This document shows, piece by piece, positions 31,796-43,470 of a DNA stretch of 64,000 nt. The stretch spans positions 132,990,671 through 133,054,670 of the forward strand of contig OY992540.1 of the NCBI GenBank assembly GCA_963921195.1. The letters run 5' to 3'. This DNA comes from Pegoplata infirma. Taxonomy: Eukaryota; Arthropoda; Insecta; Diptera; Anthomyiidae. Under the pieces are notes generated by a model that made no database searches, was not told the origin of the DNA, and worked only from the letters and a program-made list of their open reading frames with translations. Position numbers and translations under genes: made by a program. Positions within the stretch are counted from its first letter, which is position 1; each line of letters starts with the position of its first letter.

Positions 31796-32287
31796 CACAA
31801 AAAATTATTGGCTAAAAAATTTCAATTAAATCTAATGATCAACAAAATTTAAATGAGCCAATTATTGTTTTGATCAACATTTTTGTTATTTTCTTTAACG
31901 ATCAAATTACAAATTTTCAACATACCAGATTTTTTGTCGCTTCAATTTATTTGAATACATTAATTTAAAAACATACTTTATACTCGGGTTTTACTTTTTT
32001 TATTGTCGGCAACATATTGGAAAGCAAAAAATATAAATTTATTCATAATTTTTCGATAAGATTGAAATTTATTTGTTAAAGCAATCATTATTTTAATTGA
32101 CTTTAAAAAAAAAAATTATCAAATTTTTGATCAAAATCAAAAAAATTATTAATTGAAATAAAAATCAATTAATCACCTACAATTTGATGATTGATATAAC
32201 AATTTTCTTTATCGGAGGAGTTTCAATTAAAAAAATAATTGAATACGCGTTTTTGTTGATTGCCTTGCGTTTTCAATTTTTTCTGTG
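31796..32287 (+). mobile_element. CACAAAAATTATTGG MITE, copy 2
   Basis: Starts CACAAAAAATTATTGGC and ends TTTTTTCTGTG, with the same interior order as 59870-60330. TA flanks are not preserved. Confidence 0.75.
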
Positions 32288-32700
32288 AACACAAACACTA
32301 TTTATTGACATGATAAAATAAATTTGAAATAAAATTACTTGATTGGGTTTGTTGAAAACAAAATCGAGGTTTTGTATAATGGACTAACAGGCGGCCATTT
32401 TTAGTAAATTTTTGGTTGATATCATGTTTGGTTGATTTACAATTGATGTTTGTTGATGTAAATTTGAAGAATTTTCTGTAAAGTTCAAAAAATCCCTAGT
32501 TAATCTAAAAATTAAATTGTCTGGCAATCCTTATCTTCATCTAAAACTCTATATGTGTGCGTGCGTGTGTGTGTCTTTTCCCAAATTGTGTAAGTGTGTA
32601 TAAAACTAAGAAAATTCTAAAATTTCATGACAAAAGTACGTAACATTAACTTTAACATTTTCAAGTAGTACACGTAATACCGTAATATTGAGGTAGGTAA
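32288..32700. other. Unassigned sequence with a (GT)n tract
   Basis: A short GTGTGCGTGCGTGTGTGTGT tract lies near 32555-32575. Nothing else is recognised. Confidence 0.45.
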
Positions 32701-33175
32701 TAGAGATGGGCACATGATAAATTAGAGCGTATTCACGCGTGATCACGCGTAAGTGTGACTGAATTCAATTTTACTCACGTGATTGTGAGTGAGTGTTGAA
32801 AAAAATTGCGTTAGTAAGATTGTTGCGTGAGTGAGTGTGCGTGAGTCGATTTTTTTTTCGTGAGTTTGCGTGATTTATTTTCTGTTCATATTTGGTACTA
32901 AAAAAACAACAAAAAAATTTAAAATTTGGCTTAACTTAAGATTTGAAATGTTAGTTTTTGATTTTTTTTTTGTATAAATAAGAGTTTCGTGAGTGTGAGT
33001 CAACGTGAGTGTGAGTGAAGCTTGCGTGAGTACACGTGAGTGTGAGTTGTATTAAATTTACTCACGTCATTGTGAGTTAGTGTGAGTAGAAAAAATATTC
33101 GCGTGAGTGAGAGTGCGGAATTAAAAAATTTCTGTCGTGTGTGCGAGTCAAAATCCACTCACGCACCCATCTCAA
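32701..33175. mobile_element. hAT-like MITE, TAGAGATGGGC family, copy 2
   Basis: 475 bp starting TAGAGATGGGC and ending CACCCATCTCAA, with GTGAGTGAG-rich interior like copy 1 at 8369. Flanks GTAGGTAA and GTAGGTAG match at 7 of 8, supporting a hAT-type duplication. Confidence 0.82.
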
Positions 33176-33192
33176 GTAGGTAGTTTAGTTTT

Positions 33193-34030
33193 ATTATACC
33201 CTCAACTCTAGTGATAGAGGGTAATATATAAATTTGTCATTCCGTATGTAACACATCGAAATATTTGTCTAGGACCCCATATGGTATTTATATTCATGAT
33301 CCTTGATCGATTTTAAGTCGATCTAATGGTGTCCGTCTGTCAGTCGGTAACGGCGATAATACTGAACTGATTTAAACGATTGAGACACCAAAACTTGCGT
33401 AATTTCCCCCGTAAAATGGATAATTTTCTTTTCGGGTGTAACGCATCGAAATATGGATGGGTACCCTATAAAGTATATATGTATATTATTGATCTGTGAT
33501 CGATTCTAAGTTATTTCTAGAATGTCCATATGTCCGTCCGCCTTTAAAAAAAAACGATGCAGTCCAAAATAAAATAGCTAGAGTCCTTAAGTTTGGCACG
33601 AATTATTTTATGGTTCTAGGCAGTTTAAGTTCTTGAATGGGTAAAATCGGACCAGGGGAAAAAAAGTTCCCCTTTTAGAACTTTTCGAACTTCACATGTT
33701 TTTTTTTGTATTTCTGTTAAGCAAATGAAACAATTTGATGTCAAAAAAGTTCCTGCACTTGGACTCTGAAAATAAACAAAATCGTTTCCCCCGCCCCTTT
33801 GTGGGCGTGGACATTAAAAATAAATTTAAATAATAATTAAAAAATGTATTTAAATAAGTGCAAAATGCATAAAAAAATTATTTTTAAACATAAACCGCAA
33901 GGTTTTATGTGTCCCCAATGACCCCTACCGACCACCCCCTCAAAAATAAAAATCTCTTCTTTGCTTAATATTGTGCAGGGTATATAAGGATTCGTCACAG
34001 CCGACTATAGCCTGTAACTTGTTTTTATGT
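33193..34030 (+). mobile_element. mini-me/DINE-like element, copy 2
   Basis: Starts TTATACCCTCAACTCTAGTG with a stem-loop closed by ATAGAGGGTA, contains GATCGATTTTAAGTCGATCT, GTCCGTCTGTC and GGGCGTGGAC, and ends CACAGCCGACTATAGCCTG. Near full-length. The (GTCY)n tract is short here. Confidence 0.65.
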
Positions 34031-34736
34031 AAAGCCGTTTAAATAACCACTATTTGTTGATAAAATTCTATACAATTTTAACAATTTCTTATTAAAACTA
34101 AACCTTACACTATTAAAATTTGTTTTTGATAAAATTTATACAACAACCCTCTTTTTTAGCCTCCCACCCTCTGCTACCTTACGAAAAATTCCTAGAAATT
34201 TACACAAACTTGTGAAATTTTCGTCTAAAAAACAGGTGTATACAATTTTTGCCATATTAAAAATTTAATTTTGTATTTATATATTTAGCGAATAGTCACT
34301 TATATTCTATACTTATATACATTTATTATGTAAGAAATTTTGTAAATAAACTCATTATATAAAGAAAATAATACATACTGTCATATTAATTTTCGAATGA
34401 ATTATTCAATATAAAATTCATTCAAAAAATCTGCACAGAAAAATAATATCTTATTTTTTGCCCTATAAAAAAATTAACAAAATAATAGTCCACATGGAAG
34501 AGCATTTTTAGGTTCATTTTAGTCATTTAAAAAATATATTTTTTTATTAATTTAATAGTATTGATTAAAAAAATATTGCTACTGATTAAAATATTTGTCA
34601 AATTTTGTACCAAAAATGATATTTGTAAAAGTGATTAAACTTTTAATATTATTAATTAAAATATTAATTGATTCAAAATGAAAATCAATATATTTAGTGC
34701 CGCATAATAAATTAAAATTCAAATCGATACACTCAA
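34031..34736. other. Unassigned A+T-rich sequence
   Basis: No terminal repeats, coding motifs or tRNA-like modules were recognised. Confidence 0.4.
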
Positions 34737-35394
34737 AAAAAAAAGACTTAACTTAAACTGTGGAAATTTTTTTTCAAAATAGTTTATAAATTTTCCCACA
34801 ATTTAGTTAAATTTAACTAAAAGTTGGGAAATTTTCTTAAATGTTACGAAAACATTTTAGCTCATATACTATTAAATAGTCCATAATTTTCCTTAAATGG
34901 AATTCCCTAATACATGGAAGAAATTCTTACCGCCTAAGAAATTTTCCCTAAATACAGTCAAACTCGGTTATAACGACTCGGTTATAACGAATTCTCGGAT
35001 ATAACGAACTAATTCTAAAGTCCCGACGTTTTAGCATTAATTTTCACACAAAATACTTCCTTTTTTTGGTTAATATTATAATTTTGATAAAATTTATTTA
35101 TATTTTTAATGATTTCTTCTCAACAAGTGGTTTATTTACGAAAAAAACATCAAATAAAACAAAATAGAATATATATATTTTGGAAATAATGCTAGGGGGT
35201 ATATCCCCGCTTATAGCGAACTTCGCTTATAATGAACTATTTTTACTTGTCCCTCGGAGTTCGTTATAACCGGCTTCGACTGTATATGGAAAAATTCATT
35301 ATTTTTAAGACATGTTCCCCTTCTTTAGTTTTAGGCCGTAATTTTCTACCAATTAGTTCATCTTCTTAGATTTGAGGAAGTTTTTCCACTATTT
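34737..35394. repeat. Unresolved CACTCAAAA-start repeat hosting a pogo-like MITE
   Basis: TACACTCAAAAAAAAAAGAC at 34735 looks like the end of a CACTC-type element, and repeats of AAATTTTCC/TAAGAAATTTTCC follow. The matching right end is not identified. Confidence 0.4.
34955..35282. mobile_element. pogo-like MITE (Tc1/mariner superfamily)
   Basis: 328 bp from CAGTCAAACTCGGTTATAAC to GTTATAACCGGCTTCGACTG, flanked by TA on both sides. Subterminal repeats CTCGGTTATAACGA and CGCTTATAATGAAC are characteristic of pogo/Tigger-type ends. No transposase frame. Confidence 0.85.
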
Positions 35395-35960
35395 TAGCAA
35401 AATTCGGGGAATTTTTTTTTTTCAAATGGCGATATCTCAAAAACTAAGCCAGATAGAGCAAAATGGATGCCATTTTTGGTTTCTTTGAATAACCATATTG
35501 TCGTCGGTCCTCTTGACTTGTGTGGACCCCAATGGGTCCTAACTTTAGATTCAAAAAAGTTGGCATTCTCGAAAATTTTTAAATGCTCATATCTCGGTAA
35601 ATATTGCCAACACAACAAAAAGTTCAAATTTTCAAAAGAGTTGGCATTCCCGAAAATATTCAAATGCTCATATCTCGGTAAATATTTCCAACATAACAAA
35701 AAATGCAAAAGCATTTTAGTAGCTCTTAACACGTAAAATAAGACCTCTAAATTCCCAAAAGCTCTCCGAGTAATAGTTTTAAAGTTATCGAGTTTTAAAA
35801 ATTCTCAAGACCCCAGTGGTCCCCTAAATTTACGTATCTCGAAAACTAAGCAACGTAGAGCGAAACGGGCAAAAATGTTGGGTCAAAAAATTTTACGATT
35901 CTTAAGAAAGCCAACTGTGTCTGTGCCCATCGGGGTCTGAACCTATCCGATTCGAACCCA
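35395..35960 (-). repeat. Repeat N, copy 1
   Basis: ACTAAGCCAGATAGAGCAAA, CATATCTCGGTAAATATT and CTCTCCGAGTAATA appear in the inverse orientation and order at 55265-55705. CATATCTCGGTAAATATT is locally duplicated (35589 and 35669). A short frame here lacks motifs. Confidence 0.7.
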
Positions 35961-36050
35961 ATGGGGTCTTAACCCAATCGGGAATTATGATTTTTTTTTT
36001 GAAAGTGACGGATCAAAAAATTCCCACCACATTTCTTTGCAATGTTCTAC

Positions 36051-36789
36051 ACTCGCAAAATTATGTCATTAACTGTTTGTAGTTTGTTTAAAAAGTTTTA
36101 CGTTTAGTCGTTTTTAAAAGAAAAAAAACCTTTGTTTGATGTTCAGTTTTTATTAATGACTTCTGTCCTTTGTTTCAAAAATAATACACTAAAAAATAAA
36201 GACTTTCATTAACATTTAATTTTTAAAGTCATTTATTTTTGTTCTGTAATTAAAAACTACTGATTATTCTTTAAATTTTTAATGATTTGTGTAAGTAATT
36301 TTTTTTTAAATTGTTGGTATTTTTATTGAAATATCATTAGTTTTTACCTACACAATTAGGTTTTTTTTGTAGAAAAAAAATTCAAAAAATTATTTATAGA
36401 AATATAAAAACATGTATGTATCAAGTGACTTTGGCACGATGGGTAGAGTGTCTGGCCAAAATGTAGTTGATTGCGGGATCGATTCCCCAAATTTTATTAA
36501 AAATTTTTAAAAAAATATTTCAATAATAAATTGAAAAAATTACCTACCAAATCAATAATTTTTATTGTTTTCGTAGGTTATTTTTTTGGAATTTGTTGGT
36601 AAAAATAACAGAACTATCATTAATTTTTAATGTTTTCGTAGGTTATTTTTTTCGAATTTGTTGGTAAAAAAGAATGAAGAAACCGTAATTTTTTAATGTT
36701 TACTGTTATTTATTTTAGAAAATTTTCTCAACAGTAAAAAATTAATGTTGATGTTTTCATTTGTTTTTGCCTACAAAATATTTTGAGTG
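36051..36789 (-). mobile_element. Family A MITE, copy 2, TA duplication
   Basis: 739 bp starting CACTCGCAAAATTATGTC and ending CTACAAAATATTTTGAGTG, flanked by TA. Inverse of the copy at 13701-14515. It forms a head-to-head pair with copy 3, only 86 bp away. Confidence 0.85.
36427..36488 (+). other. tRNA-like module inside family A MITE
   Basis: TTGGCACGATGGGTAGAGTG followed at tRNA-like spacing by GGGATCGATTCCCC. Conserved with the modules at 14072-14138 and 37731-37785. Confidence 0.55.
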
Positions 36790-37149
36790 TAGAGTTATTT
36801 TTTTTTTTAATTTTTTCTGACGTTTTTTGAATACTTTTTTAGAAATTTTATCCGTTTTTATGACCTCAAACTACACACTCAAAATATTTTGTAGACAAAA
36901 ACAAATAAAAAAAATAATTAAAACAAGTGATAAATCATTTGAAAACCATCCCAGTAATAATTCATTTGTTTTAACAAACATCAACATTTATTTTTTACTG
37001 TTAATAAAATTTTCTAAAATAATTGAACATTAAAAAATAATGTCCCTTTAATTTTTTTTACCAACAAATTCGAAAAAAATAACCTACGAAAACAATAAAA
37101 ATTAATGATTGTTGTGTTATTTTTACCAAAAAATTCAAAAAAAAAAATA

Positions 37150-37653
37150 CCTACGATTACTAGGAAAAGTCTCGTAATCCCATTTGACAGTTTTCCTTGT
37201 TCTTTTACAAATCGAAATTTACATTTTTTTTTTGTAATTTTACATTTTTTTGTAATTTTACAAATTTTCAAGATAATTTTCCAAAAAAAAGTCTAGTAAA
37301 TTTACAAGAATTCCTTGTAATTTTATTTGTGCCAAAAAAACTGTAAATTTACAATTTCATTGGTATAAAGCTTGTAAAATTACAAAATTATTGGTAAAAA
37401 CATTGTAAAATTGCTAGAAATTCTTGTAAAATAGGAGGTAGCAAAAAATCAAGTAAAATTACGAAACCTCTTTGTAAATTTTATCGTGTCAAAAAATTTG
37501 TAAATTTACAATATTATTGGTAAAAACCTTGTAAAATTTCAAAATTATTGTTAAAAATCTTTTTTTACTAGGAATTTTTGTCAAATAAGAGGTAGCAAAC
37601 AAAAAAATGTTACAAGTTTTTCTTGTAATTTTACAAGGTTTTTTTTGGGTGTA
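37150..37653. mobile_element. TTGTAAATTTACAA MITE, nested in family A copy 3
   Basis: Inverse of 8950-9424; ends CAAGGTTTTTTTTGGGTG followed by TA. The left end lacks about 25 bp relative to copy 1. Host sequence ACCTACGA...AAAATTAATGATTTCG continues across it, as shown by 13975-14010. Confidence 0.75.
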
Positions 37654-37730
37654 AAAATTAATGATTTCGTAGGTTATTTTTACAATTTGTCTTTTAAATT
37701 TTATTTTAAAAATTTTTTAATAAAATTTTT

Positions 37731-37785
37731 GGATAATCGATCCCGCAATCAACTACAGACACTCTACCTATCTTGCCAAAGTCTC
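37731..37785 (-). other. tRNA-like module inside family A MITE
   Basis: Third copy of the module, with a small deletion between the D-arm-like and T-arm-like halves and a mutated B box (GGGATCGATTATCC). Confidence 0.5.
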
Positions 37786-38148
37786 TTGATACATACATGT
37801 TTTTATATTTCTATAGATAATTTTTTGAATTTTATGTCTACAAAAAAAATAACCAACTCAAGTAGCTAAAAACTAATGATATTTCCTTAAAAAATGCCAA
37901 CAATTTAAAAAAAAATTAAAAATTAAAGAAGAATCACTTATTTGTACTTACAAAACAAAAATAAATGACTTTAAAAATTTAATGCTAATGAAAGTCTTTA
38001 TTTTTTATGTTGTTATTTTTGAAACAAAGAACAGAAATAGTCATTTAAAAAAACTGAACATTGAACAAATTTTTTTTCTTTTAAAAACTACAAAACGTAA
38101 AACTTTTTAAATAAACTACAAACAGTTAATGACATAATTTTTTGAGTG

Positions 38149-38686
38149 CAGTATGGAAAAAAGTTACCCCTTGAAGAACTAAACCTATCCCTAAAAAAAC
38201 GCAATTTTTTTACAGATTTTTTGTATATTTGTTTTACCGAATTCCGTGATGTTTTGAATTTGTTAAGGTTTTTTCAAAACTCATTGAAGTTTTTGGAAAA
38301 ATCACGATTTATTTTCTGTGTATAGTCAAAAACTATCCAAAAATGGACGTTATTTTAAATTAACAATTTTTTAGTTAAATATTGAAAACAAGTGTTTGCT
38401 AGTTACCCTAACTCTATACAAAATTTATTATGAACATTGTTTACTAAGAAATTTTGTATAATTAAGTCCTTGTAAAATGTGTGTATTGGGTCTTATTAAA
38501 CACATGTGCTCAAATATTTTGTAAATTTTTTATAAAGTATAAAAAAAATACCACCCCAACCTTAATGCAATTTTGTAATTAGAGGGAGGGTTTTTAATAT
38601 GCAGAAATTTGTTTTCCTCATAGAATTAGTGGTTACAAAAATTCAGAAATTTTTAATAATGGGAAAATTGCAATAAAGACTTAAAC
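38149..38686. other. Unassigned sequence
   Basis: No repeats or coding motifs recognised between the MITE and the LINE. Confidence 0.4.
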
Positions 38687-38705
38687 TGCCTCTGTCTCGG
38701 ATATT

Positions 38706-39236
38706 ATGTGCAACGCTCTACGTTTGGTAATGGGTTGGTGCACTGAACAGGGTCTTTCCATTAACCCTAACAAGACTATTATAGTCCCGTTTACTAGGAG
38801 AAGAAATCTCAATTTAGGTATAATTTCCGTAGGGAATACTATTATCCAACTCTCTAAGGAGGTTAAATATCTGGGAGTTATCTTAGATACGAAACTTACT
38901 TGGAATTCACATTTAGACGGCACTATCAGAAAGGCTATTGCGGCATTATGGGCAGCGAATAGGATTGTTGGTAGGACCTGGGGATTGAGCCCCAAAATGG
39001 TCATGTGGATCTACAAGATGATTGTGAGAACGATCATGACATACGCTGCCATAGTCTGGTGGCCGAAGACTATGCAGGGGGATGCCACCGTAAGACTAGG
39101 CAAGGTACAGCGTCTGGCCTGCACTCTAATCACGGGTGCTATGAGAACCTGTCCAACTTTGGCCCAAGAAGCCATTTTGGGTCTCACACCTCTCGACATA
39201 TTTATTAGATCTACGGCAACTATGGCTGCGCGTTGA
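38706..39236 (+). pseudogene. RT C-terminal part, LOA-like LINE
   Basis: 176 codons beginning just after the missing catalytic YADD box. GLSINPNKTIIVPFTRR, KEVKYLGVILDTKLTW and GLSPKMVMWIYKMIVRTIMT are typical of LOA-type RT thumb regions. The frame ends with TGA at 39234-39236, and the next frame continues in the same phase, so this is one frame broken by a stop. Confidence 0.85.
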
Positions 39237-40253
39237 ATGAATATCGATTACTCTGACCCTCGCAACTTGAGCGGTCACTCCAATATTCTTTCTTCAATAG
39301 GAATTAGGGAAAACCTAGATATGCCGACGGATATAATTAACACTGTGCTTCGCTTTGGAAGGAAATTTGAGATCGTGATACCGAGTAGACCAGAGTGGGA
39401 TGAAGGTGGTCCATATGTGGATACTAGAAGCCTAAACTGGTATACTGACGGATCCAAAATGTCCTCTGGAGTTGGCGCTGGTGTCTACGGTCCAAACACG
39501 CGGATCTCCGAACCAATGGGTAGGTGGCCTACAGTTTTTCAGGCTGAAATTCAGGCTATTACAATATGCGCTAGAGTTAATATTGCAAAGGGTATGAAGG
39601 GTACTCATATTTCAATCTTCTCTGATAGCCAGGCAGCACTTCAAGCGCTGTCTTCTTGGGAATTTAAATCCAAAATGACACTGGAATGTTTTGATACCCT
39701 TCAGCAGCTGGCCGGGAGAAACAAAATTACTCTATTTTGGATCCCTGGTCATAGAGGTTTTGGGGGTAATGAGATAGCGGATGAGCTTGCTAGAAATGCC
39801 TCCGCTACTCCTATGACCGGACCCGAACCCTATTGTGGGGTAAACTGGTCCACCTTCTCGAACATGATTAAGGGTTTAGAAAGAACCGACTTCTTGAACT
39901 TGTGGGAAAATTCAGGAGGTCTACGACAATTCAAAGCACTAATCGCTCCATTATCATATGGAAGTATACTTAATCACACCAAAAGTGACATTAGGTTACT
40001 GACAGGTTTTCTCACCGGGCATTATAAGGTAAATTATCACTTGCATAATTTTAACCTTTGTGCATCGTCTTTGTGTCGACATTGTCTTGAGGAAGTAGAA
40101 ACAACGCAACACATATTGTGTGAATGCATCGCAATATGTAGGATCAGAAGACGGTTCTTAGACAAGGAATTGCTTAATTCTGAGGATATAAGGCTAGCTT
40201 CTCCATCCTCTGTTATAATGTTCATTAGGAACATTGAACAGAGTTTGAATTAG
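39237..40253 (+). pseudogene. RNase H and C-terminal Cys/His domain, LOA-like LINE
   Basis: 338 codons continuing after the TGA. The RNase H domain (about 65-190) has all four catalytic acids: D71 (YTDGSK), E104 (FQAEI), D130 (FSDSQAAL) and D182 (NEIADELAR). The C-terminal region holds LCRHCLEEVETTQHILCEC, a Cys/His motif seen in this LINE group. The initial ATG is internal to the ancestral frame. The copy is non-functional because its RT is truncated. Confidence 0.88.
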
Positions 40254-40345
40254 ATTAATGGATCTTGGCACAAAAGACCCATAAGGGTCGCAGTGCCGGC
40301 CGTTAGGGCTAGATCACCCCTTGAATAAAAAAAAATTGCCTCTGT

Positions 40346-41772
40346 TCTGTCTTCACAACTTTTCAATTAACATGAAAATTTTCGAATCACATGAAATCAA
40401 GTTTAGTGTTTTGTTGATCACGTTCTCATTTGAAGTTAAAATTGAATAATTAAAATTTAAAAAACTATAAGGAAAAAAAATGCATTCGTTTTACTTTCAC
40501 CAAATTTTATTAATGTGAAACAAAACGAAAAAGAAATTCGAATGTGAAATCAAGAACACCAAAAAAAATCGGAAATTTAAATTTTCACATTTTTTATGTG
40601 AATTACTTTTTTTGGAACAGCGGCCTTAAACAATTTTAAGTAAAACGGCAAAATTTACAAGGGAACTGAACATTATGCTATCAATTTATTTCTCATTAAA
40701 ATTACAGAGGATGGGGAACAAGGAAACGTATTTCTTTTATTAGCCCATTTTTACCCAAGTCAGACAGAAGGGTTTATTATATTCGACATTTTTAAAAAGT
40801 TAAAATATTTATTCCTTTGAAATTCCTTTTTTTTATCAAATTCATACGTATAAATTTCCCAACAATTGAAAATTAAAATACCTTTGATGTTTTAAATTAA
40901 CATTTATTTAACCCCATCCATCTCCCCAAATTTTCTAGACAAACGAGAATAAAAAAATTCACTTAACCCTTCATAAAACAAATTTATATTTCAAATAAAA
41001 AATACATAAAACTAAGGTAAGACAAATATTTCAAAAATTTGTCTATTTTTAACTGTTTTCATTTACAACGAAATTCCTTAAATTCATTACCCTTCATACC
41101 ATAAAAATTATAAAAAAAAAATACAATTTTTCTATATAAAATAGAAATATTTATTGGAGACTAAATTAATAAACATTAACGCACAAAAATATTCATAATT
41201 TGCTTAATTGAAAGTTTACCCTTTTGGAATTTCAAGAATTTATTACACATACACTACATCTACCTAACTACATACCAGATACGGATCAAAAAACAGAAAA
41301 AGAGTCAGGATTATAATATAGAAAAACAAAAAAAAAAATTTTACAAGTAGATGAAATATAAGAATTTTTATGAAATGGAAGCATTAAAACAGCAACAACC
41401 CACCCTATTATTTCGAAATAAATAATAAAGAAAAGATGAAAACAACACAAAAAAAAAAAAATAATGATGAATGAAGCCAAATGCATGAGCACGCTTTTAT
41501 AAAAATATATTCAACCATATCCGTGATATGGCTTTAGCATACCATCTCATCTATTTCTACCTTTCATCCATCCTTCTAAACATCTACAACCATTCACTTT
41601 TGTTATTGAACTTAATAAATTAGGGTGGCAAACTAAGTTAGTCGAATGAAGATATCTCAAACTATTGAAGAAATAAAATAAAAATTAAAATAGCGGTTTG
41701 TAAATCGGTAACTAAAATATTATTCGTAGGCAATAATATGGCTAAGAGGGTTAAAAAATGTAAAGTAGATAT
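40346..41772. other. Unassigned A+T-rich region
   Basis: AGCGGCCTTAAAC near 40620 faintly mirrors TTAAACTGCCTCTG left of the LINE, so the LINE may have landed in the end of an older TIR element (about 38681-40630). Beyond that no frame, repeat or RNA feature is recognised. Confidence 0.35.
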
Positions 41773-42410
41773 TGCCCGCTTAAATGCGCCACTTGAATTT
41801 GTTGATGCATTTAAGCGGCAAGCGTTTTTCTGAATAATCGGTTAAAAGTGCAAGGTCGTACTTACAAAGAAACATGGTATAAATGCAATTCTAGTGCATT
41901 ATCTTAAATTATTACATAAAAAATACTTGTCATAAGATTTGGAAGTACTTTTTTACCATTCACCTAATTTTTAAAAATTTTATAGTCTTTTGTATTTTTA
42001 GATTTAAAAATTTTGAATTTCGAAGGGATATCACATTTTAGGTGAATGGTGAAAGAGTGCTCCCGAATCAAGCACATTACCTTATGATCGAGAGGGGTAA
42101 AAGTTGTGAAGACTTTGAATTAGAAATTAATTGGGAAACAAATTGTTCCTGCTTAAATGCTTCATTCAAAATTTGTTGACGCATTTAATCGGGAAAATGT
42201 AAACCTGAATCATCGGATAAAAGCACAAAGACGCACTTATAAAAACATCGTAAAAATACACTTCAAGAGAATTTGAAAAAAAAAAAACATGTCCAAAAAC
42301 CGTTCCCGTAGCAGAAAGACGTTAATCTGAATTATCAGATAAAAGCGCAAGGTCGGACTTGTAAAAACACATTATAAATGCACTTCTAGTGCATTATCCT
42401 ATACAATTGG
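41773..42410 (+). repeat. Dispersed units of the GCGCAC...TTATAAA repeat
   Basis: Three degenerate units share CGCATTTAATCGGG, GATAAAAGC(A/G)CAA, GCACTTATAAAAAC and ATAAATGCACTTCTAGTGCA. They are relatives of the tandem array at 45037-45940. Confidence 0.65.
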
Positions 42411-42779
42411 ATAAAAAAGGTTGTCAAAAAAGTTTTAAAATACCTTTTTGTAAAGCCCTAACCTAAATGTTTTTTTTTTTTTTTTTAAAGAAGCAACACT
42501 CAGGCAATGCTTCCTATCAATTACTAATGTAACCGTGATGCATCTTTCGGAAAGGGATAGAAGAGAGATGAAAGATTTGAAAGATAGAAGGGCTTCAGTA
42601 TGGCAACACTGTAATTGCACGTGTTGATAATTTTGAGTACAGTTGTTGCATCGCCATCTGTTATTGATCTGGCGAATTATTTTTGAAGCTGTGTTTAATA
42701 GCCATTATTTTATTATTTTACTTCGTTGACGTTTTTAGTGTTATTTATCAACGAAGGAGGGTGCTGAGATAGATATTAG

Positions 42780-43357
42780 TAGGGATGAGATTTCCATGCA
42801 AATGCATGTTTTTTGTCGATAGTCTAAAAACGATATTAACCAATTATCTTTCCGAATCAAGAAATTTGCGTAAAAATGGCATCGATTTGTTTTTGCATAT
42901 TTTAGCATATTTTGGTGAAAATGCATATTTTTGCATATTTTGGTTTTAAATGCATATTTTTTGCATATTTCCAATTTTTAAGTGCATATTTTTGCATATT
43001 TTGGCATAAAATAACAAAAACACAAATTGAAATTTATTTGTTTCAAAAACTATTTTAAATTTTAAAAACTTGTTTTGGAAATAGAAAAAAAATATTTTTT
43101 TTCTTTAAACTTTTTTTTTATAGATTGTCTTAATTTCTAAAAAAATCTTGCTTATATAAAGTTTTAAATGTTACTATTCAAACTCGGCATTACTTTTTGC
43201 TTTTTAAGAAGTTTTCCATATGAAAACAAGATTTTAATAGCACACATTTTATTTTTTAGTGCATATTTTTAGATTTTTTAGTGCATATTTTGAATTTTTT
43301 AGCGCATATTTTAAGCGCATATTTTCGATTTTTTAGTGCATGAAAATCTCATCCCTA
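42780..43357. mobile_element. hAT-like MITE with TGCATATTTT interior, copy 2
   Basis: 578 bp from TAGGGATGAGATTTCCATGC to GCATGAAAATCTCATCCCTA, flanked by perfect 8-bp duplications GATATTAG (42772-42779, 43358-43365). Interior repeats GCATATTTTTGCATATTTTG. Same family as 24378-25511. Confidence 0.93.
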
Positions 43358-43402
43358 GATATTAGTTATAAATAGGAACTAATAAATATCTGCAAAAATG
43401 TT

Positions 43403-43470
43403 GTTCTGCCTGAGTTGAGAATCGAACCCAGGCTTGCTGGCTAGTAGTCCAACGCGCTAACCACTAACAA
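43403..43470 (-). other. tRNA-like module beside a TIR element
   Basis: On the minus strand TTAGTGGTTAGCGCGTTGG resembles a D arm/A box, and CTGGGTTCGATTCTC a T arm/B box. Acceptor pairing is not evident. The module is cut by the adjoining element at 43467-44049. Confidence 0.5.

Larger units (their letters stand above)
36876..38148 (+). mobile_element. Family A MITE, copy 3, carrying a nested MITE
   Basis: Starts CACTCAAAATATTTTGTAG and ends CATAATTTTTTGAGTG. The 1273 bp include about 500 bp of the TTGTAAATTTACAA family at 37150-37653. Together with copy 2 it creates a large inverted repeat (36051-38148). Confidence 0.82.
38696..40336 (+). mobile_element. 5'-truncated LOA-like LINE with 9-bp TSD
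   Basis: The insertion is flanked by TGCCTCTGT at 38687-38695 and 40337-40345. It starts inside the RT domain and ends with a short 3' UTR and A-rich tail (40324-40335), as expected for target-primed reverse transcription. Encoded domains are the RT C-terminal part, RNase H and a C-terminal Cys/His motif. The arrangement suits the LOA/I group; clade assignment is by eye. Confidence 0.88.
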
